A stretch of 64,000 nucleotides of DNA from an uncultured Actinobaculum sp. (GTDB lineage: Bacteria; Actinomycetota; Actinomycetes; Actinomycetales; Actinomycetaceae), in contig CALIHR010000027.1 of NCBI GenBank assembly GCA_938020505.1, positions 62,001-126,000 of the forward strand. The letters run 5' to 3'. Below the pieces are notes generated by a model that was not told the DNA's origin, ran no database searches, and saw nothing but the letters and a program-made list of their open reading frames with translations. A program made the position numbers and the translations under genes. Shown here in pieces: positions 37,015 through 46,296 of this stretch (within the stretch, counting starts at the first letter, position 1; each line of letters begins with the position of its first letter).

Positions 37015-38007
37015 ATGCTCCAAGTTTCCCATGAAGACGCCGCCGTATACCGAGAGTTTTCAAAGATTGTGCGGGCGGATCGCCTGCTCTCTTTGGCGTG
37101 GTTCGGACTTGTTCCGCTTTCTGCGACGTCGTGCGCTTTATGCATTGCCGTCCGCGCGGGCCGAGGAAGCCTCGCCGTCGGGCTTCTCCTCGTCTTTCTT
37201 CCCGGGCTGATGTTCCTCATGCCTGCAACTGCGCTCAACCTCTCGATTCGCAGTGCGATTGACGCGTGGGATGCCCAAGCGATTTCAGTTTGGCGCTCAA
37301 CAGAAGTGAGGCCTCCTTTCGCCGAACTGTTGCTTGAACGCCTGAAAGCCAAGCGCTGGCTTGCGATGCTTTCCGCATTGACAACTGCAGTGCCGCTAGG
37401 CTCGCTGTCGTATTGGATCTGGGTCAACTCGCCTCGGGCTCTCGGCAAAGTTCTGGCGATTGCGATTGCCGCCGTTCTTCTGTTGGCGGTGTGGTCTGTT
37501 GCCGCCACAGAATTCTCGCGAAAGCAAAGAGCCGAAGATCTGCGCTCCACTGGAGCGATCGGGGCGCTTTCCTGTTCCATTGAAGAGGCCTTCGGTTTTG
37601 GAGCGAACGGATCGGAGCGTGACGGGAATGGGCTGGATCGAGGGAGTGTTTCATCGACTCGCCGAGCCGCCTCTCTGGAAACAGGCGCCGCCTCATCGGA
37701 ACGCGAAACGGCGCCTCCGCTGGAGCCGCCTTCGTGCCCGATGCCTTCGCAATTCAACGCTGCCAACGTCAGGTGGCTCGCGGGGCGCCGGAGGACGACC
37801 GGCGTGGATCTTCTAGGGCCATGCATTGTCGCTCTCAGCCTTGGGCTCTCTGCTTTCGGCGTCGTCGACTGGATGATCGGCTGGTTCGGCGTCGGCGTCG
37901 GCGGAACTCTGTGGATTGGCTTTACCGCTCTCCCCGTTCACCTGTGGATCATTGCGGCAAGGGTCGCCCGTCCGCCGACATGCCTCGACGTCGTGAATCG
38001 TCAATAG
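37015..38007 (+). CDS. Multi-pass membrane protein of unknown function
   Basis: 330 residues, not recognised. It has a pair of membrane helices near residues 25-75 (LLSLAWFGLVPLSATS, LAVGLLLVFLPGLMFLM), another pair near 125-165 (LGSLSYWIWV, VLAIAIAAVLLLAVW), and two more near the C-terminus (IVALSLGLSAFGVVDWM, LWIGFTALPVHLWII). The loop at 175-250 is hydrophilic. GAAAGG precedes the ATG. It is divergent from the ESX-like operon and might belong to the same island. Confidence 0.6.
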   Translation: MLQVSHEDAAVYREFSKIVRADRLLSLAWFGLVPLSATSCALCIAVRAGRGSLAVGLLLVFLPGLMFLMPATALNLSIRSAIDAWDAQAISVWRSTEVRPPFAELLLERLKAKRWLAMLSALTTAVPLGSLSYWIWVNSPRALGKVLAIAIAAVLLLAVWSVAATEFSRKQRAEDLRSTGAIGALSCSIEEAFGFGANGSERDGNGLDRGSVSSTRRAASLETGAASSERETAPPLEPPSCPMPSQFNAANVRWLAGRRRTTGVDLLGPCIVALSLGLSAFGVVDWMIGWFGVGVGGTLWIGFTALPVHLWIIAARVARPPTCLDVVNRQ

Positions 38008-38097
38008 ACGATCGGCTGCATCCCGCCGACGGGTCGCGACCGCCTTCCCGCGCGGCAACCGCAGACGACAGCCGACGAATATCGTCAGACAATATTC

Positions 38098-38237
38098 CTG
38101 CAGCTGTTGAATTCATAGAAAGCGCTGCGCGTCATGGACGCGCTGCAGAAGAAGCTCTGTGGGCTGTGACAAAACGCTGTCGCCTATGATCCTGAGTTCG
38201 ATACCGCCGTCCGCCTTTCAACGGATGGAGTCAGAAA
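38098..38237 (+). pseudogene. Possible toxin relic
   Basis: EFIESAARHGRAAEEALWAVT followed, after a change of frame, by YDPEFDTAVRL looks like the start of a BrnT/DUF4258-type toxin (helix with A-x-x-H-G, then E-E-x-L-x-A). No start codon and no full domain remain. It sits immediately before the broken antitoxin gene, which is what suggested the call. Confidence 0.3.
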
Positions 38238-38578
38238 ATGGCTGAAACGACAGGGCACGATGCCGATTGGAACGCCCTGGCCGATCGGATGGAGCGAGAA
38301 GACTGCCGCGCTCAACCGTCTGGCAGGGTTCAAAAGGGGAGGAAGGCCGCCGAGGCTGGACGCAGAGTTCTCGCGGAGGTGGGCCGCCCCTCTTTGGGGA
38401 GTGCGCATGCGCGACGAGACGGAGGCTCTCCCCGCCGTCAAGTTCGCCTCCCGATCGACGTCAATGAGGGGCTTGACGCCCATGCGGCCCCGGTGGCCGC
38501 ACTCCGTCCGACATCATCCGTGATGCTCTGGAAGCATGCCTAGCTGCTGTCCGACGTTCTATTGCCTTGTCGGCCTGA
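38238..38578 (+). pseudogene. Frameshifted ribbon-helix-helix antitoxin
   Basis: MAETTGHDADWNALADRMER, KAAEAGRRVLAEVGRPSLGS and RRQVRLPIDVNEGLDAHAA follow the pattern of actinobacterial RHH antitoxins (GRPSLG, then RQVRLP). The frame then stops at 38542 with the wrong residues. Shifting frame near 38500 restores SDIIRDALEACLAAVRR before a TGA at 38576-38578, which is the expected C-terminal helix. I therefore read it as an antitoxin broken by one indel. Confidence 0.5.
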
Positions 38579-38626
38579 AGGCAGGCCAGCAAAGCCAGGG
38601 CCTCAGGACTCGCCTCGTTGGCTGCC

Positions 38627-40351
38627 TCACGCCTGCATGCTCGCCCGCAGGAACTCCTTGAACGGCCCCTCTCGGGAGGCCAGCTCCTCCGGGGAGCCGA
38701 ATTGCACGATGCGGGCCGGGCCGCCGTCGTCGGACGGCTCGAGGAAAACGACGTGATCGGCGTCGCGAATCGTCGACAGCCGGTGGGCCACGACCACAAC
38801 GGTTCTGCCGCGCGCCAGCTCGCGCATGACCTCTGTGATGGCCGCCTCGTTCTCGCCGTCGAGGGCCGAAGTGATCTCGTCAAGCAGAAGGATCGGCGCG
38901 TCTTTGAGGAAGGCCCGCGCGATGGAGACCCGCTGACGCTCGCCGCCGGAAAGCTTGAGGCCGCCCTGGCCCACCTCCGTGTCCCATCCGTCGGGCAGCG
39001 CCTCGATCACGCGGTCGAGCCTCGCCCTGCGCGCGGCCTCCTCGAGTTCGGCGTCCGTGGCCCCGGGGCGGGCCATCCGCACGTTCTCGCGAATTGTCGT
39101 GTCGAAAAGGAAGACCTCCTGAAACACCATTGACATCATCGACATGAGCGACTCCGTGGGAATCTTGCGCACGTCGACGCCGCCGACGCTCACGCTTCCG
39201 CCGTCGACGTCCCAGAACCGCGCGATGAGCCGCAGCAAGGTCGACTTCCCGGCGCCCGAAGGCCCGACGAGGGCCGTGATTTCTCCGGTCCCCACGCGAA
39301 GGTCGATCGCCTCGACCACGGGGCGGCCCGCCTCGTACCCGAAAGTCACGTCCGAGAATTCGACGTCGTTCGACGGCGGATTCGCGACCGCTTCGTCGGC
39401 GCTCGGCTCGGGCAGCGGCTGGCTGTCGATGATGCGTGCGACCGCGCGGAGCGCGACCTCGGAGTTGTGCACCTCGTCGCTGTAAAGGATGGAGATCGAC
39501 AGCGGGGCGACCATGCGCGCGCATATTGTCATGACGGCCAGGTATCCGACGGCGTCCAGGCTTTCGCCCAGAACGGACGAGAGGCCGACGGCGAGAACGA
39601 GGGCGAAGGCAGCCTGGACGGTCAGCGTGAAGAGCGTGGCCGGGCGGCCCACGGCTTTGAGGGCGCGGTGGACGGATTCGTTCTCCTCGGCGAGCTCGCG
39701 CTCGAGCGGCTCCCATCCGCGGGAGGCGACGCCGGTGGCTCTGAGAACTGGCTGGAGCCTGGCAAATTCGATGAGACGCCCGGCCGCTTTGATTCCGGCC
39801 CGGGTGGAGGCTTCGTGCGACTCGTTGGACACGCGCCGCATGATCCGCCACACCTGCCTGAGCGGGACGGCCGTCAGGAAGAGGATGAGCGCCAGCCTCC
39901 AATCGACGAAGGCCACCGATGCGGTCATCACGGCCGGAACGACGAACGCGTTGCACAGGGCGGGTATGACGATCGACGCGACGTGCGAGAGGGTGTTGAC
40001 CTCGCGCGAGACGGCCGAAGCCACGGCGGCTTCCGTGGAGGCGTCGAACCATCCCAGCGGCAGCTTGAGCGCTTTGTCCGCGATCCGGCGGATGAGGACG
40101 TCGCACACTTCGTAGACGCTGACCTTGTACGAGGCCATCATTCCGTAGGTTCCAAGGGCGAGAGTCGCCGCACCCGCGACGAGGACGGCCGCCAGCCACC
40201 CGCCAAGGCCTTCGCGATTTCCCAGGAACGAGCGCAGGAACGGGATCATGAGGGTCAGGGCCAACCCTTGCGCCACCGCGAACGTCACGAAGATCAACGT
40301 GAGTCTGCGCAGCTCCTTGATTCCGACCATGCGCGCCATGAGGGTCCACAT
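38627..40351 (-). CDS. ABC exporter half-transporter (permease-ATPase), second subunit
   Basis: 574 residues starting at the ATG at 40351, one base after the stop of the upstream ABC gene, with GGGAGG before it. A six-helix type 1 exporter domain (LTLIFVTFAVAQGLALTLMI onwards) is fused to a nucleotide-binding domain. The domain has Walker A GPSGAGKST, a Q-loop, signature LSGGERQRVS, Walker B LLLDEIT and the H-loop AHRLSTI, so its ATP site looks intact. With its neighbour it makes a heterodimer. The pair recalls IrtAB-like transporters, but no siderophore-interacting domain is fused to either; drug or peptide export is equally possible. Confidence 0.88.
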   Translation of the reverse strand: MWTLMARMVGIKELRRLTLIFVTFAVAQGLALTLMIPFLRSFLGNREGLGGWLAAVLVAGAATLALGTYGMMASYKVSVYEVCDVLIRRIADKALKLPLGWFDASTEAAVASAVSREVNTLSHVASIVIPALCNAFVVPAVMTASVAFVDWRLALILFLTAVPLRQVWRIMRRVSNESHEASTRAGIKAAGRLIEFARLQPVLRATGVASRGWEPLERELAEENESVHRALKAVGRPATLFTLTVQAAFALVLAVGLSSVLGESLDAVGYLAVMTICARMVAPLSISILYSDEVHNSEVALRAVARIIDSQPLPEPSADEAVANPPSNDVEFSDVTFGYEAGRPVVEAIDLRVGTGEITALVGPSGAGKSTLLRLIARFWDVDGGSVSVGGVDVRKIPTESLMSMMSMVFQEVFLFDTTIRENVRMARPGATDAELEEAARRARLDRVIEALPDGWDTEVGQGGLKLSGGERQRVSIARAFLKDAPILLLDEITSALDGENEAAITEVMRELARGRTVVVVAHRLSTIRDADHVVFLEPSDDGGPARIVQFGSPEELASREGPFKEFLRASMQA

Positions 40352-40352
40352 C

Positions 40353-42248
40353 TCAGCCGTCCTCCCTTTCGACGTCGGCGTTCGCCGTTTCGGCGGGCGC
40401 CGGGCCCTTCGCCGTCGGCTCCCGCCCGGCTGCGGCCCTTTCCGCATCTGCCTGAGGGGATTCGCCGATGTGTTTCCACATGTCTGCGTAAACCCCTCCC
40501 GCGCGCAAGAGCTCTTCGTGTGTGCCTCGTTCGGCGATCTTTCCGTCGACCACCGTCAAGATGGCGTCGGCGCCGGCGATCGTCGCGAGCCTGTGGGCGA
40601 TGACAATGACGGTGCGCCCGCGTGAAAGCCGCGTGAGGGCGCGGTGTATCTCCCGTTCGGAGCGCGGGTCGGACTGGGCCGTCGCCTCGTCGAGGATGAG
40701 TATCGGCGCATCCTGGATGCAGGCTCGTGCGATCGTCAGACGCTGGCGCTCGCCGCCCGAGAGCAAGCCGCCTTTTTCGCCGATCACCGTGTCGTACCCT
40801 CGGGGAAGCCTGAGGATTCGGTCGTGGATCTGTGCGGCGCGGGCGGCTTCTTCGATCTGCGCCTGCGTGGCGTCGGGCTTGCCGAGGGCGATGTTGGCAG
40901 CCACGGTGTCGTGGGCCAGCGCGACGTCTTGGAGCACGATCGCCACGCGAGAGAGCAACCACTGGAAACTCACATCGCGCACGTCCTTCCCGTCGATCGC
41001 CACGCTTCCGACGTCGACGTCGTAGAACCGGGCGATCAGCCGGGCAAGGGTCGTCTTCCCTCCGCCCGACGGGCCGACGAGGGCGGTCACCGAACCGGCG
41101 GGCGCCTCGAAAGAAACGCCGCGGATGATTGGATTCTCCGGGTCGTAGCCGAAGACGACGTCGGTCAGCCTCACGGAAGCCCCGCCCGCTCCGGAGTCTG
41201 CCGCGGCTTCGCCGCGCCCGTCGTTCCCGCTTTCCGCTGCGTGCGAGCCCTTTGTCTCCGCGTTCGGGCCTTCGGCTTTTGAATCCTCGCCCTCGGGCAT
41301 CGGAGGAATCGAAAGCACGGCCGCGGTGTCCGCCGCGGCCTGGCGGGCCTCGTAGAGGTGCTGCACCATTTGGACCAGTTGGACGAGCCCGGCCGGTATC
41401 CCCAAGCCCACCATGAAAAATGGGAGGGTGTGGACGGCGTCGATCCATCCGGCGTCGACGAACCAGACGGCGATGGGTGCGACGGTGGCGAAGATGACCG
41501 CCGGCTGGAAGAAGGAGCTGAGGAATGCCATGCCCTTGCCGGACTTCGCGGTCCAGGAAAAGGAAAGGTCGGAAAAATGCTCGCGCGCTTTCGTGAAACG
41601 GGTGTGCGCCGCGTCCGCGCCTTGGAAGTTTTTGATTTCCTTGATGCCCTCCACCATTTCGACGGTTGCAGCCGAAAGGCGCCCCTGAGCTTCGGAGAAC
41701 CCTTCCGTCAAGCCCTCGAGTCCGCGGAACGTCAGGCTCACGACGAGGGTCAAAATAAGGGCCCAGACGGCGAGCAGAATCGCGCTCATGCGCCAATCGA
41801 CCCACACGAGATAGGCGAAGCCGGCGAGGAAGGCGACGGCAGTGTTGGTCGCGTCGCCGGCGAGATGGGCGACGAGGGCGTGGATCGAGCTCGTGTCGTC
41901 GGCGACTATCTTCCTGATCTTTCCCGAGGACGTCTGATCGACGGCCCCCAGCGGAATGCGGCCGAGCGTGGCCACGAGCCGACGGCGCAGATCGTAGCGC
42001 AGGTCCGCCTCCGCCACGTGGGTCAGTCCCAGCCCCGCGCTGTACAAAAAGCCTCCGGCGGCGATTCCGACAATGCCCGCAACGGCCCAGCGCCAGAGCG
42101 TCGAAGCTGAGGCGTCGCCCAGAAGGCCGGCGGCGATCTCCGTGAGCGCCGCGTAGGGCAGGATCGAGAAAACCGCGCCGAGCCCCGTTAAGGCAGCGGA
42201 TACGAGCATCGCCCTTTTGGCGGGTGCGATGAGCTCCCATACGGTCAT
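40353..42248 (-). CDS. ABC exporter half-transporter (permease-ATPase), first subunit
   Basis: 631 residues with an N-terminal membrane domain (MLVSAALTGLGAVFSILPYAAL) and an ATPase domain. The motifs are Walker A GPSGGGKTT, signature LSGGERQRLT, Walker B LILDEAT and H-loop AHRLATI. A hydrophilic insert (residues ~330-385, Glu/Ala/Gly-rich) separates the two domains, and a charged tail follows the ATPase. First gene of the operon; an inverted repeat TAGTTAGG-N4-CCTAACTA lies 88 bp upstream of its start and may be its operator. Confidence 0.88.
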   Translation of the reverse strand: MTVWELIAPAKRAMLVSAALTGLGAVFSILPYAALTEIAAGLLGDASASTLWRWAVAGIVGIAAGGFLYSAGLGLTHVAEADLRYDLRRRLVATLGRIPLGAVDQTSSGKIRKIVADDTSSIHALVAHLAGDATNTAVAFLAGFAYLVWVDWRMSAILLAVWALILTLVVSLTFRGLEGLTEGFSEAQGRLSAATVEMVEGIKEIKNFQGADAAHTRFTKAREHFSDLSFSWTAKSGKGMAFLSSFFQPAVIFATVAPIAVWFVDAGWIDAVHTLPFFMVGLGIPAGLVQLVQMVQHLYEARQAAADTAAVLSIPPMPEGEDSKAEGPNAETKGSHAAESGNDGRGEAAADSGAGGASVRLTDVVFGYDPENPIIRGVSFEAPAGSVTALVGPSGGGKTTLARLIARFYDVDVGSVAIDGKDVRDVSFQWLLSRVAIVLQDVALAHDTVAANIALGKPDATQAQIEEAARAAQIHDRILRLPRGYDTVIGEKGGLLSGGERQRLTIARACIQDAPILILDEATAQSDPRSEREIHRALTRLSRGRTVIVIAHRLATIAGADAILTVVDGKIAERGTHEELLRAGGVYADMWKHIGESPQADAERAAAGREPTAKGPAPAETANADVEREDG

Positions 42249-42335
42249 TTCGACCGTCTCCCTTCCGACCCGTGCGCGGGGTCGCCTCGCGTTCGCCTTC
42301 GATCCGCCCGCCGCTTCGCGATCGGGGCGCCTCGG

Positions 42336-42355
42336 TAGTTAGGATGCCCTAACTA
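42336..42355. promoter_or_regulatory. Inverted repeat in the ABC/PadR divergent region
   Basis: TAGTTAGG (42336-42343) and CCTAACTA (42348-42355) form a perfect 8-bp inverted repeat with spacer ATGC. It lies between the divergent ABC exporter operon and the PadR gene and is a candidate repressor site. Confidence 0.5.
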
Positions 42356-42457
42356 TACGCCTGACCGCTCAATGGCGAAAGGGGCGGGGGTTCCGACGCG
42401 CGCTTTCTGCATCTTGGGCTCCTTCGCGAGGCGTGTGAGACGAATATACGCCCGAAG

Positions 42458-42474
42458 TATACATCAGGTGTATA
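42458..42474. promoter_or_regulatory. Palindrome before padR, candidate operator
   Basis: TATACA-TCAGG-TGTATA, a perfect 6-bp inverted repeat ending 8 bases before the PadR ATG. The position overlaps the likely promoter or 5' end of the transcript and fits autorepression by PadR. Confidence 0.5.
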
Positions 42475-42482
42475 GTTGGGCC

Positions 42483-43007
42483 ATGGACACCTCCCTGACC
42501 CTGCTCGGTCTGCTGGGAGTCGACTCGGGATACGGGTACGACCTCAAGCACAGCTACGACAGATGGTTCGGCGCGAGCAAGCCTCTGGCTTTCGGCCAGG
42601 TTTACGCCACGCTCGCCCGGCTTGTGCGAGACGGTTTGATCGCCGTCGCCGGCGCGGAAACGGGCTCCGGGCCGGAACGCAAACGCTACGAAATCACGCC
42701 CGAGGGCCGCGAACGGATTTCCCGATGGCTTGCGACGCCCGACGCCCCCATGAGCCCGCTGCGGTCGAATCTCTTCGCCAAGACGATTATCGCTTTGATG
42801 CTCGACGACGACGCAGAAAGGCTTCTCGACGTCCAGAGGGCGGAGCACACGGACCGCATGAGGAAACTGAGAAAGCTCAAGAGGGAAGGCGGCCTTGCCG
42901 ACGTCCTTCTGGCCGACCACGCACTCTTCCACATCGAAGCCGATCTGCGGTGGATCGATTTGACGGCCTCGCGGCTGAGCGAGCTGCGCGAGCAGGTGCG
43001 ATCGTGA
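42483..43007 (+). CDS. PadR-family transcriptional regulator
   Basis: 174 residues from the ATG at 42483. The N-terminal winged helix starts SLTLLGLLGVDSGYGYDLKHSYDRWF and contains FGQVYATLARLVRDGLI and ERKRYEITPEGRERISRWL, the hallmark of PadR proteins. The C-terminal part is a long helical dimerisation region. It overlaps the downstream ABC ATPase gene by 4 bp (GTGA), so it is the first gene of a regulator-ABC-permease operon. It probably represses this operon in the absence of its inducer. Confidence 0.9.
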   Translation: MDTSLTLLGLLGVDSGYGYDLKHSYDRWFGASKPLAFGQVYATLARLVRDGLIAVAGAETGSGPERKRYEITPEGRERISRWLATPDAPMSPLRSNLFAKTIIALMLDDDAERLLDVQRAEHTDRMRKLRKLKREGGLADVLLADHALFHIEADLRWIDLTASRLSELREQVRS

Positions 43008-43771
43008 GCGGGCAAACGGCTGACGCGGCGCTCGCGTTCCGGGTGCGCGGCGTGAGGCATTCCTTCGGCCAAACGGAGGCTTTGCGCGGCATCGACCTCG
43101 ACGTCGGCCGCGGAGAAGTCCTTGCCGTCACGGGGCCCTCGGGCTCGGGAAAATCGACGCTTCTGCACGTGATGGCCGGGGTGTTTCCGCCGGATGAGGG
43201 GAGCATCGAGTACGAGGGCGCCGACATCGCGGAGTTGGACGAAGCGGAGAGGTCGGAGCTTCGACTGCGCGCCTTCGGCTTCGTCTTCCAATTCGGTCAG
43301 CTCCTTTCCGACCTTTCGGCCGTCGACAACGTGACGATTCCGCTGTTGTTAGCCGGGTGGCCGCGCAAAAGAGCCCTCGCCAAGGCCCGCGACGCTTTGG
43401 AAGAGCTCAATGTGGCGGACCATCGAGACAAGAGGCCGGGCGAGCTCTCAGGCGGTCAGGCCCAGCGCGTCGCCGTCGCCCGCGCTCTCGTCGCCGAACC
43501 CGCGGTCCTTTTCGCCGATGAGCCGACGGGATCCCTTGACACCCTCGCCGCAGAGAAGACGATGGATTCGCTCCTTGACCTCGTGCGGTCGAGGGGGACG
43601 ACGATGGTGATCGTCACCCACGACCCGCGAATCGCGTCATATGCCGACCGCGAGGCGATCGTCCGCGACGGCGCCGTCAGCTTCGGGGGCTGCGTCAGAA
43701 ACGTGGAAGACGGCGGCGGAAACCCGGAAGGCGGCGGCGGAAACCCGGAAGGCGGCGGAAATGTCGGATAG
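43004..43771 (+). CDS. ABC transporter ATPase (MacB/LolD-type)
   Basis: 255 residues from the GTG at 43004. It has Walker A TGPSGSGKST, Q-loop VFQFGQLLSDLSAVDN, signature LSGGQAQRVA, Walker B LFADEPTGSLD and H-loop VTHD. The 'DEPTGSLD' form and the FtsX-type partner place it in the MacB/LolD/BceA group. The C-terminal tail repeats NPEGGGG/NPEGGGN. It overlaps the permease gene by 11 bp. Confidence 0.93.
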   Translation: MSGQTADAALAFRVRGVRHSFGQTEALRGIDLDVGRGEVLAVTGPSGSGKSTLLHVMAGVFPPDEGSIEYEGADIAELDEAERSELRLRAFGFVFQFGQLLSDLSAVDNVTIPLLLAGWPRKRALAKARDALEELNVADHRDKRPGELSGGQAQRVAVARALVAEPAVLFADEPTGSLDTLAAEKTMDSLLDLVRSRGTTMVIVTHDPRIASYADREAIVRDGAVSFGGCVRNVEDGGGNPEGGGGNPEGGGNVG

Positions 43772-46064
43772 CGAAGGCCGCGCGAATCCCAGGCGCCGGG
43801 CGAACGCCGCGAATCCAAAGGGCAAAGTGTGGCCTACGAATAAAACGGTGAAGAAAGCGGCGAGGAAGAGGGGCGACGTCGCACTCGCCCGGCTTGTATC
43901 CGCGGGCAACCGTCCGGGCCGACGCCGGTTGGTTGGAATCGCGGCCGGAATCGCGGTGGGCGTTGCGCTTTTGCTCATGCTTGTGGGGGCGTACAGCGGA
44001 TTCGGGCCGCGCAGCGAGAGGGCTGTGACGGGTTCGGTCGTCAAATCGAACGTCGAACTGAAGGAGAACAGCGCGCTCGGCCCGGGGCGGGCGGGCGCCG
44101 CGGTCATGAACGACCATTGGCGGGGAAGCCACTATTCGATTCTGTACGTAGCGGGCGTCGCCGAGTCCGGGCTGACGATCCCGGGGGCAAGCGCGCTTCC
44201 CGGGCCTGGCCAGGCCGTGGTTTCCCCGCGTCTGAAGCAGATGATCGACGCTTCGCCCGACGAGCTCGGCGGACGCTACGGACGAGTCATTGGGACGATT
44301 TCGAAAGAGGGTCTTGAAAGCCCGGAGGCGATCACGGCCGTCGTCGGAACGACAGCCCCGAAGCTCGCCGCTTCGGGGCTGGACGCGAAGATCGTCGAGG
44401 ACTTCGCCGGGGTCGACTACGCCGGCCGCCCGTATAAAGCGATAGCGCTCATAGGCGCAGTCGCCACGCTCGTCCCAGTGCTGCTCCTCATCGCCATCGT
44501 CACGGATCTCGGCGCGTCCCAGCGAGCCGAACGCTTCGCCGCGTTGCGCCTCATAGGGGCGACCCCGCGGCGGGTTGCGGCTGTCGCGGCTTGGGAAACC
44601 GGCGCGGTTGCGGGAGTCGGCGCGTTGGCGGGGATCGCCCTGTATTTTGCGGCCGTCCCCTTGGCCGCCCGGATAAAGGTCGGGGCGGGCCGTTTCTACA
44701 ACGACGACCTTCTTGTTTCCCCGGGCCGGATCGCGGGAATCGCGGTTGTGACGGTCGCGTGCGCCGCCGCCGTCGCGTGGCGGCGCACGCTTCACACCGA
44801 CGTCGGCCCGCTCGGCCAATCCCGCGAGCCTGCCGAACGCCCGCCTCGGGCGGCCGCTCTCCTCCCTCTCGCCCTCGGCCTCGGGTGCCTGGGCTGCGCA
44901 GTCGCCTCGGCCCGCAGCGGGGCGCGCCCTTCCACTCCGCTTATCGTCGTTGGCTGTCTCCTCACCGCCCTCGGCCTGATCGCGGCGGGCCCCTTCGTCA
45001 CAAGGCAGCTGGCCCGCGTCGGCATGCGCCGCGCGGGCAAAGCCTCGACGGTCATTGCCTTCAACAGAATTGCCCGTTTCCCCAAGGCTTCCTTCCGCAC
45101 GGTCTCGGGGATGGCGGTGGCGGCTTACACGGTGACCGTCTTCGCCGTCGGCGTCACCGCGGCCGCCGGGGTGCGAACCGTGACCGACGGCCCCGGCCGC
45201 CTCCCGACGTCGATCGTCGCAGTATTCTCCGGGAAAGCCGAGGATCGAGCAGTTGAGAGGCTGCGCGAAGAGCTTGCGAACGAGCCGGGAGTGCGGGCCG
45301 TGGCCGTCGGACGGCTCGGCGGGGCCGGCAAGGTCGGCGCTTTGGGCGATCGCTCGGCGGCCGCCGACCAGAAGGTGATTCTCTCGTCGGCCCAGGCCCG
45401 CGCCTTGGGCGTGGCGGGCCCGCAGAGGTCCGAGTATGTCGCGTTGAACATCGGCGCAGTGCTTCTCAACGATCCGCTTGACGTCGAAGAGGCGGCGGGA
45501 GGCATGCAAACTCGCTCGGACGTCCGCGCGATTATGGTCCGCACCGACGGCAGGCCGGCGACGGTCGAACGCGTCCGCACACGCGCACTGGCCGGCGAAA
45601 TCCCATTGAGCGCTTCTCCCGCAAGCAGGGCCGACCTCGCTGCGGAGGGCGTCCTGGCTCCAGAAAACCAGTTCGCTGCAATCGCCTACGTCGGAATTGT
45701 GATCGCCGCCTTGCTCTCTGCCGTTTCCCTCACGGTTTCTGCGATCTCCTCCGTCATCCAGCGGCGACGGGCCTTCGGCCTCATGCGCCTCACCGGGATG
45801 CCCCGAGCGGCGTTGCGAAAGGTCGTCTCGATTGAGGCGATCGCCCCGGTGGCCGCAGTCTTCCTCGCGTGCCTGGCGGCCGGCGCTTTCACCGCCTGGG
45901 CGGTCGTCATCACCGCATCGGAGGGGAAACGAACCGTAGGATCGCCTTCCCTCGGATTCTATGTGGTCCTTGCCTTCTGCTTCGCGCTGACGGCCTGCTC
46001 GACGGCCGCGACGGTGAAGGCGGCGTTCAGGGTCACAGGCGAAGGGAGTGTGCGTTTCGAATAG
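43761..46064 (+). CDS. FtsX-like ABC permease
   Basis: 767 residues from the ATG at 43761. A basic N-terminus leads to a first helix (LVGIAAGIAVGVALLLMLVG), an extracellular domain and a three-helix FtsX block with ASQRAERFAALRLIGATPRRV. A linker with several further helices and a second extracellular segment follow, and then a second FtsX block with RRRAFGLMRLTGMPRAALRKV. This is the ten-helix layout of peptide-antibiotic or bacteriocin-type exporters. It works with the upstream ATPase under PadR control. Confidence 0.85.
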   Translation: MSDSEGRANPRRRANAANPKGKVWPTNKTVKKAARKRGDVALARLVSAGNRPGRRRLVGIAAGIAVGVALLLMLVGAYSGFGPRSERAVTGSVVKSNVELKENSALGPGRAGAAVMNDHWRGSHYSILYVAGVAESGLTIPGASALPGPGQAVVSPRLKQMIDASPDELGGRYGRVIGTISKEGLESPEAITAVVGTTAPKLAASGLDAKIVEDFAGVDYAGRPYKAIALIGAVATLVPVLLLIAIVTDLGASQRAERFAALRLIGATPRRVAAVAAWETGAVAGVGALAGIALYFAAVPLAARIKVGAGRFYNDDLLVSPGRIAGIAVVTVACAAAVAWRRTLHTDVGPLGQSREPAERPPRAAALLPLALGLGCLGCAVASARSGARPSTPLIVVGCLLTALGLIAAGPFVTRQLARVGMRRAGKASTVIAFNRIARFPKASFRTVSGMAVAAYTVTVFAVGVTAAAGVRTVTDGPGRLPTSIVAVFSGKAEDRAVERLREELANEPGVRAVAVGRLGGAGKVGALGDRSAAADQKVILSSAQARALGVAGPQRSEYVALNIGAVLLNDPLDVEEAAGGMQTRSDVRAIMVRTDGRPATVERVRTRALAGEIPLSASPASRADLAAEGVLAPENQFAAIAYVGIVIAALLSAVSLTVSAISSVIQRRRAFGLMRLTGMPRAALRKVVSIEAIAPVAAVFLACLAAGAFTAWAVVITASEGKRTVGSPSLGFYVVLAFCFALTACSTAATVKAAFRVTGEGSVRFE

Positions 46065-46164
46065 ACGAGCGCCCGTCGCGACGGCGGACGCCGACAGCTT
46101 AGAAAGACGCGGCACTTAGAAAGCGAGGGCCCTGAAAGGTGCCACTGTTCGCGACGACAGGCGA

Positions 46165-46209
46165 CGCCGGGCGGATTCAATAAACGACGCCGCTCGGCGC
46201 CGCCCGGCG
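46165..46209. terminator. GC-rich hairpin between convergent genes
   Basis: CGCCGGGCGG (46165-46174) pairs with CCGCCCGGCG (46200-46209), with a small CGCCG-CT-CGGCG stem inside the loop. It lacks a T-tract. It is placed to end transcripts of the FtsX permease gene. Confidence 0.4.
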
Positions 46210-46296
46210 CTCTTCCGCCTCATTGAGTCACTGGGCGCGCAAGGCTCGGTTTCGGTCGCTCGCGAGCCTTCGCGTTCCCAGCCTCGACTCGTGCAA

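Noticed and set aside
42336..42355. Iron-regulator (DtxR/IdeR) box upstream of the ABC exporter
   Set aside because: The TTAGG/CCTAA halves are there, but the spacing does not fit the 19-bp consensus.
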